From assembly GCA_030608125.1 (NCBI GenBank), contig JAUWEU010000050.1, positions 1 to 5,846 of the forward strand: DNA of 5,846 nt, in the 5' to 3' direction. A model generated the notes under the pieces. That model ran no database searches. It saw nothing but the letters and a program-made list of their open reading frames with translations, and was not told where the DNA came from. The translations under genes were made by a program, and so were the position numbers. The DNA is from Dehalococcoidia bacterium. Lineage in GTDB: Bacteria; Chloroflexota; Dehalococcoidia; Dehalococcoidales; W498. Below, piece by piece: positions 4,881 through 5,846 of this stretch (the stretch's first letter is position 1; every line of letters begins with the position of its first letter).

Positions 4881-5413
4881 TTGATTTAGAAACCCGGCGT
4901 TGGTCGACAGAGGTGGAGGGCGGATGGAACAATATTCGTGGGTTCGGTTTGTCCATTGCAGTGTCTTGGGATAAGAGACATGGGTTTCGTGATTGGTGTG
5001 AGAGTAAAGTGCAAGAGCTGATTAAGGAACTAGCACAGTTTGACACGATTATCGGATTTAACCTGCTAAAATTTGATTATGAAGTGCTGAGCGGGTATGC
5101 AGATGATGTCCACATGCTATTAGATGGAAAGACATTTGACATATTTATTGATGTGAAAGATCGCTTACCGCATGATGTGAAGTGGCCAAGTTTAGAAGAA
5201 ATATCTTCGCCTACATTAGGAATAGAGAAATTGGGGACTGGATACGAGGCAGTGAGTTGGTTTCAAGAGGGGAAATTTGAAGAGGTAATAAATTATTGTC
5301 GGCAGGATGTGGAACTGACAAGAGAGATTTACGAATATGGACGGGAACATGGACTGATTTACTATTGCCCAACCAGAGGAGTAAGGATTGAGGTTAAAGT
5401 GGATTGGAAATAG
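4862..5413 (+). CDS. Stand-alone DEDDy-type 3'-5' exonuclease-like protein (RNase H fold)
   Basis: The 183-residue protein is almost only an exonuclease domain. Exo I is F-F-D-L-E-T with D8 and E10. Exo II is GFNLLKFD with N67 and D72. Exo III is Y-C-R-Q-D-V with Y145 and D149. These are the four acidic residues and tyrosine of the DEDDy class, which cleaves nucleotides from 3' ends with two metal ions. The segment before Exo III (LGIEKLGTGYEAVSWFQEGK) matches the style of PolB-related exonucleases and of RNase H-like domains attached to some helicases, and the end (GVRIEVKVDWK) resembles such domain ends. There is no signal peptide, membrane segment or second domain. Whether it acts on DNA or RNA cannot be told. 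The start ATG has no Shine-Dalgarno sequence and coincides with the predicted transcription start. It interrupts the usual rplT-pheS adjacency and is flanked by repeated promoter modules, which suggests later insertion. Confidence 0.85.
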   Translation: MKKEIFFDLETRRWSTEVEGGWNNIRGFGLSIAVSWDKRHGFRDWCESKVQELIKELAQFDTIIGFNLLKFDYEVLSGYADDVHMLLDGKTFDIFIDVKDRLPHDVKWPSLEEISSPTLGIEKLGTGYEAVSWFQEGKFEEVINYCRQDVELTREIYEYGREHGLIYYCPTRGVRIEVKVDWK

Positions 5414-5435
5414 AAGTATTGTTTAGTCAGGGGTA

Positions 5436-5462
5436 GTTTGAAGGGGCAAAACCCCTTCAAAC
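5436..5462 (+). terminator. Perfect hairpin after the nuclease gene
   Basis: GTTTGAAGGGG (5436-5446) pairs perfectly with CCCCTTCAAAC (5452-5462) around the loop CAAAA. It begins 22 bases after the nuclease stop codon, where a terminator is expected. No T-tract follows, so it may instead protect the 3' end of the mRNA or be a repeat element. Confidence 0.55.
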
Positions 5463-5470
5463 ATAGTCTA

Positions 5471-5545
5471 TTCCCCTCCCCCTATCAAGAGGAAGGGGAA
5501 GGTATTCTTCTTGACCCCTTTGTTGGTTATAACCTATAATCAAGA
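5471..5545 (+). repeat. Second copy of the hairpin-plus-promoter module
   Basis: The module has a CCCC/GGGG element (TTCCCCT 5471-5477 with AGGGGAA 5494-5500), then a promoter copy at 5511-5545. The promoter copy aligns with 4825-4858 at 30 of 35 columns (four mismatches and one gap). The same two-part order occurs before the nuclease gene (4740-4769, then 4825-4858), although about 40 extra bases separate the parts there. Confidence 0.5.
5511..5540 (+). promoter_or_regulatory. Sigma-70-type promoter of pheS
   Basis: TTGACC (5511-5516) and a perfect TATAAT (5535-5540) are 18 bases apart. Transcription would start near 5547, giving a leader of about 100 bases before pheS that contains a terminator-like hairpin. 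Confidence 0.7.
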
Positions 5546-5558
5546 CAGCTATGAACTG

Positions 5559-5598
5559 AGTGCGGCGTTGCTAGTTATTACTAGCCGCACTTTCTTTT
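5559..5598 (+). terminator. Terminator-like hairpin in the pheS leader, possible attenuator
   Basis: AGTGCGG (5559-5565) pairs with CCGCACT (5585-5591). Inside, CTAG (5571-5574) pairs with CTAG (5581-5584) around the loop TTATTA, leaving a five-base bulge. The stem runs straight into TTTCTTTT (5591-5598). This is the shape of an intrinsic terminator lying after the pheS promoter and before its start codon. It could attenuate pheS, or stop transcripts from the nuclease gene. I see no T-box signature and no Phe-rich leader peptide. Confidence 0.6.
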
Positions 5599-5646
5599 AG
5601 TAGTGAGAGTGTTAATCTGCCTTTAGGCTAGAGTTGAAGGCAAGAA

Positions 5647-5846
5647 ATGTTAAAGCAGCTTGAAGAATTAAGACAAGATGCCCTACAGGAATTAGAGGGC
5701 ATCAACAATATTAAGCAGTTGGAAGCCTGGCAAGTTCGTTATTTGGGTAAGAAGAGCCAGCTAACCAAGATTCTGCGTAGCTTAGCCACACTACCCCTTG
5801 ACGAGAGGAAGACCGTTGGCGCTTATGCCAATGAGGTTAAGGTCAA
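5647..5846 (+). CDS. pheS: Phenylalanyl-tRNA synthetase alpha subunit, N-terminal part, cut by window end
   Basis: The 66 complete codons visible begin [19 protein letters not shown] and continue through [17 protein letters not shown] to [16 protein letters not shown]. This is the N-terminal coiled-coil arm of the alpha subunit, with the typical Y-L-G-K-K and A-N-E-x-K signatures, which contacts tRNA-Phe. The catalytic domain lies beyond the window. The alpha subunit pairs with PheT as an alpha2-beta2 enzyme in the cytoplasm, and pheT would be expected next. The start ATG is supported by AAGG at 5637-5640, six bases ahead. The leader of about 100 bases has its own promoter (5511-5540) and a terminator-like hairpin (5559-5598). 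Its position downstream of rplT fits the conserved thrS-infC-rpmI-rplT-pheS order, apart from the interposed nuclease gene. Confidence 0.95.
   Translation, partial: MLKQLEELRQDALQELEGINNIKQLEAWQVRYLGKKSQLTKILRSLATLPLDERKTVGAYANEVKV

Noticed and set aside
5547..5646. T-box riboswitch ahead of pheS
   Set aside because: No T-box core sequence or specifier stem is visible, and the leader of about 100 bases is too short.
1..5846. CRISPR array, rRNA or tRNA genes
   Set aside because: I saw no regularly spaced repeats and no cloverleaf or rRNA-like sequence on either strand. A covariance-model scan would settle small RNAs I could miss by eye.

Overview
The window looks like a bacterial chromosome segment. 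The gene content and order (thrS-infC-rpmI-rplT, then pheS), a threonyl-tRNA synthetase without a TGS domain, and flanking phage-type and nuclease genes of kinds I associate with Dehalococcoidia suggest Chloroflexota. That placement is inference from recalled family resemblance, not a search. Base composition is moderate and most intergenic spaces are short.

Positions 1-811 hold a decayed phage-type module read on the minus strand. A sigma-70 region-2-like gene (158-811) is interrupted by an in-frame amber codon. It runs out of frame into the C-terminal part of a DnaN-like sliding clamp gene (1-201) that leaves the window. Positions 812-1238 contain no gene I can support, but they hold several inverted repeats, including a strong hairpin at 1045-1079. 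Positions 1239-1624 (minus) are an MFS transporter gene reduced to its first and last membrane segments by an internal, frame-shifting deletion.

From about 1680 the plus strand carries a translation operon region. A promoter at 1680-1708 lies divergent to the promoter of the broken MFS gene and drives thrS (start corrected to GTG 1749). Next come a candidate promoter at 3521-3549 and the infC-rpmI-rplT cluster, whose genes abut or are 10 bases apart. infC probably uses a rare AUU (or AUA) start, as known for infC in other bacteria. Together these genes supply charged tRNA-Thr, initiation factor IF3 and ribosomal proteins bL35 and bL20.

Between rplT and pheS sits an unrelated 183-residue gene (4862-5413). 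It encodes a compact DEDDy-type 3'-5' exonuclease-like protein with all acidic residues and the tyrosine in place. Its promoter places transcription start at the ATG itself, so the mRNA is probably leaderless. A perfect 13-base inverted repeat brackets the promoter and start codon. A closely similar promoter module recurs at 5511-5545 ahead of pheS, so the nuclease gene is flanked by direct repeats. The pheS leader contains a terminator-like hairpin with a T-rich tail (5559-5598), either an attenuator for pheS or the terminator of the nuclease gene. pheS begins at 5647 and is cut by the window end.

The most unusual items are the nuclease cassette with its bracketed leaderless promoter, the non-canonical infC start, and the two eroded minus-strand loci.
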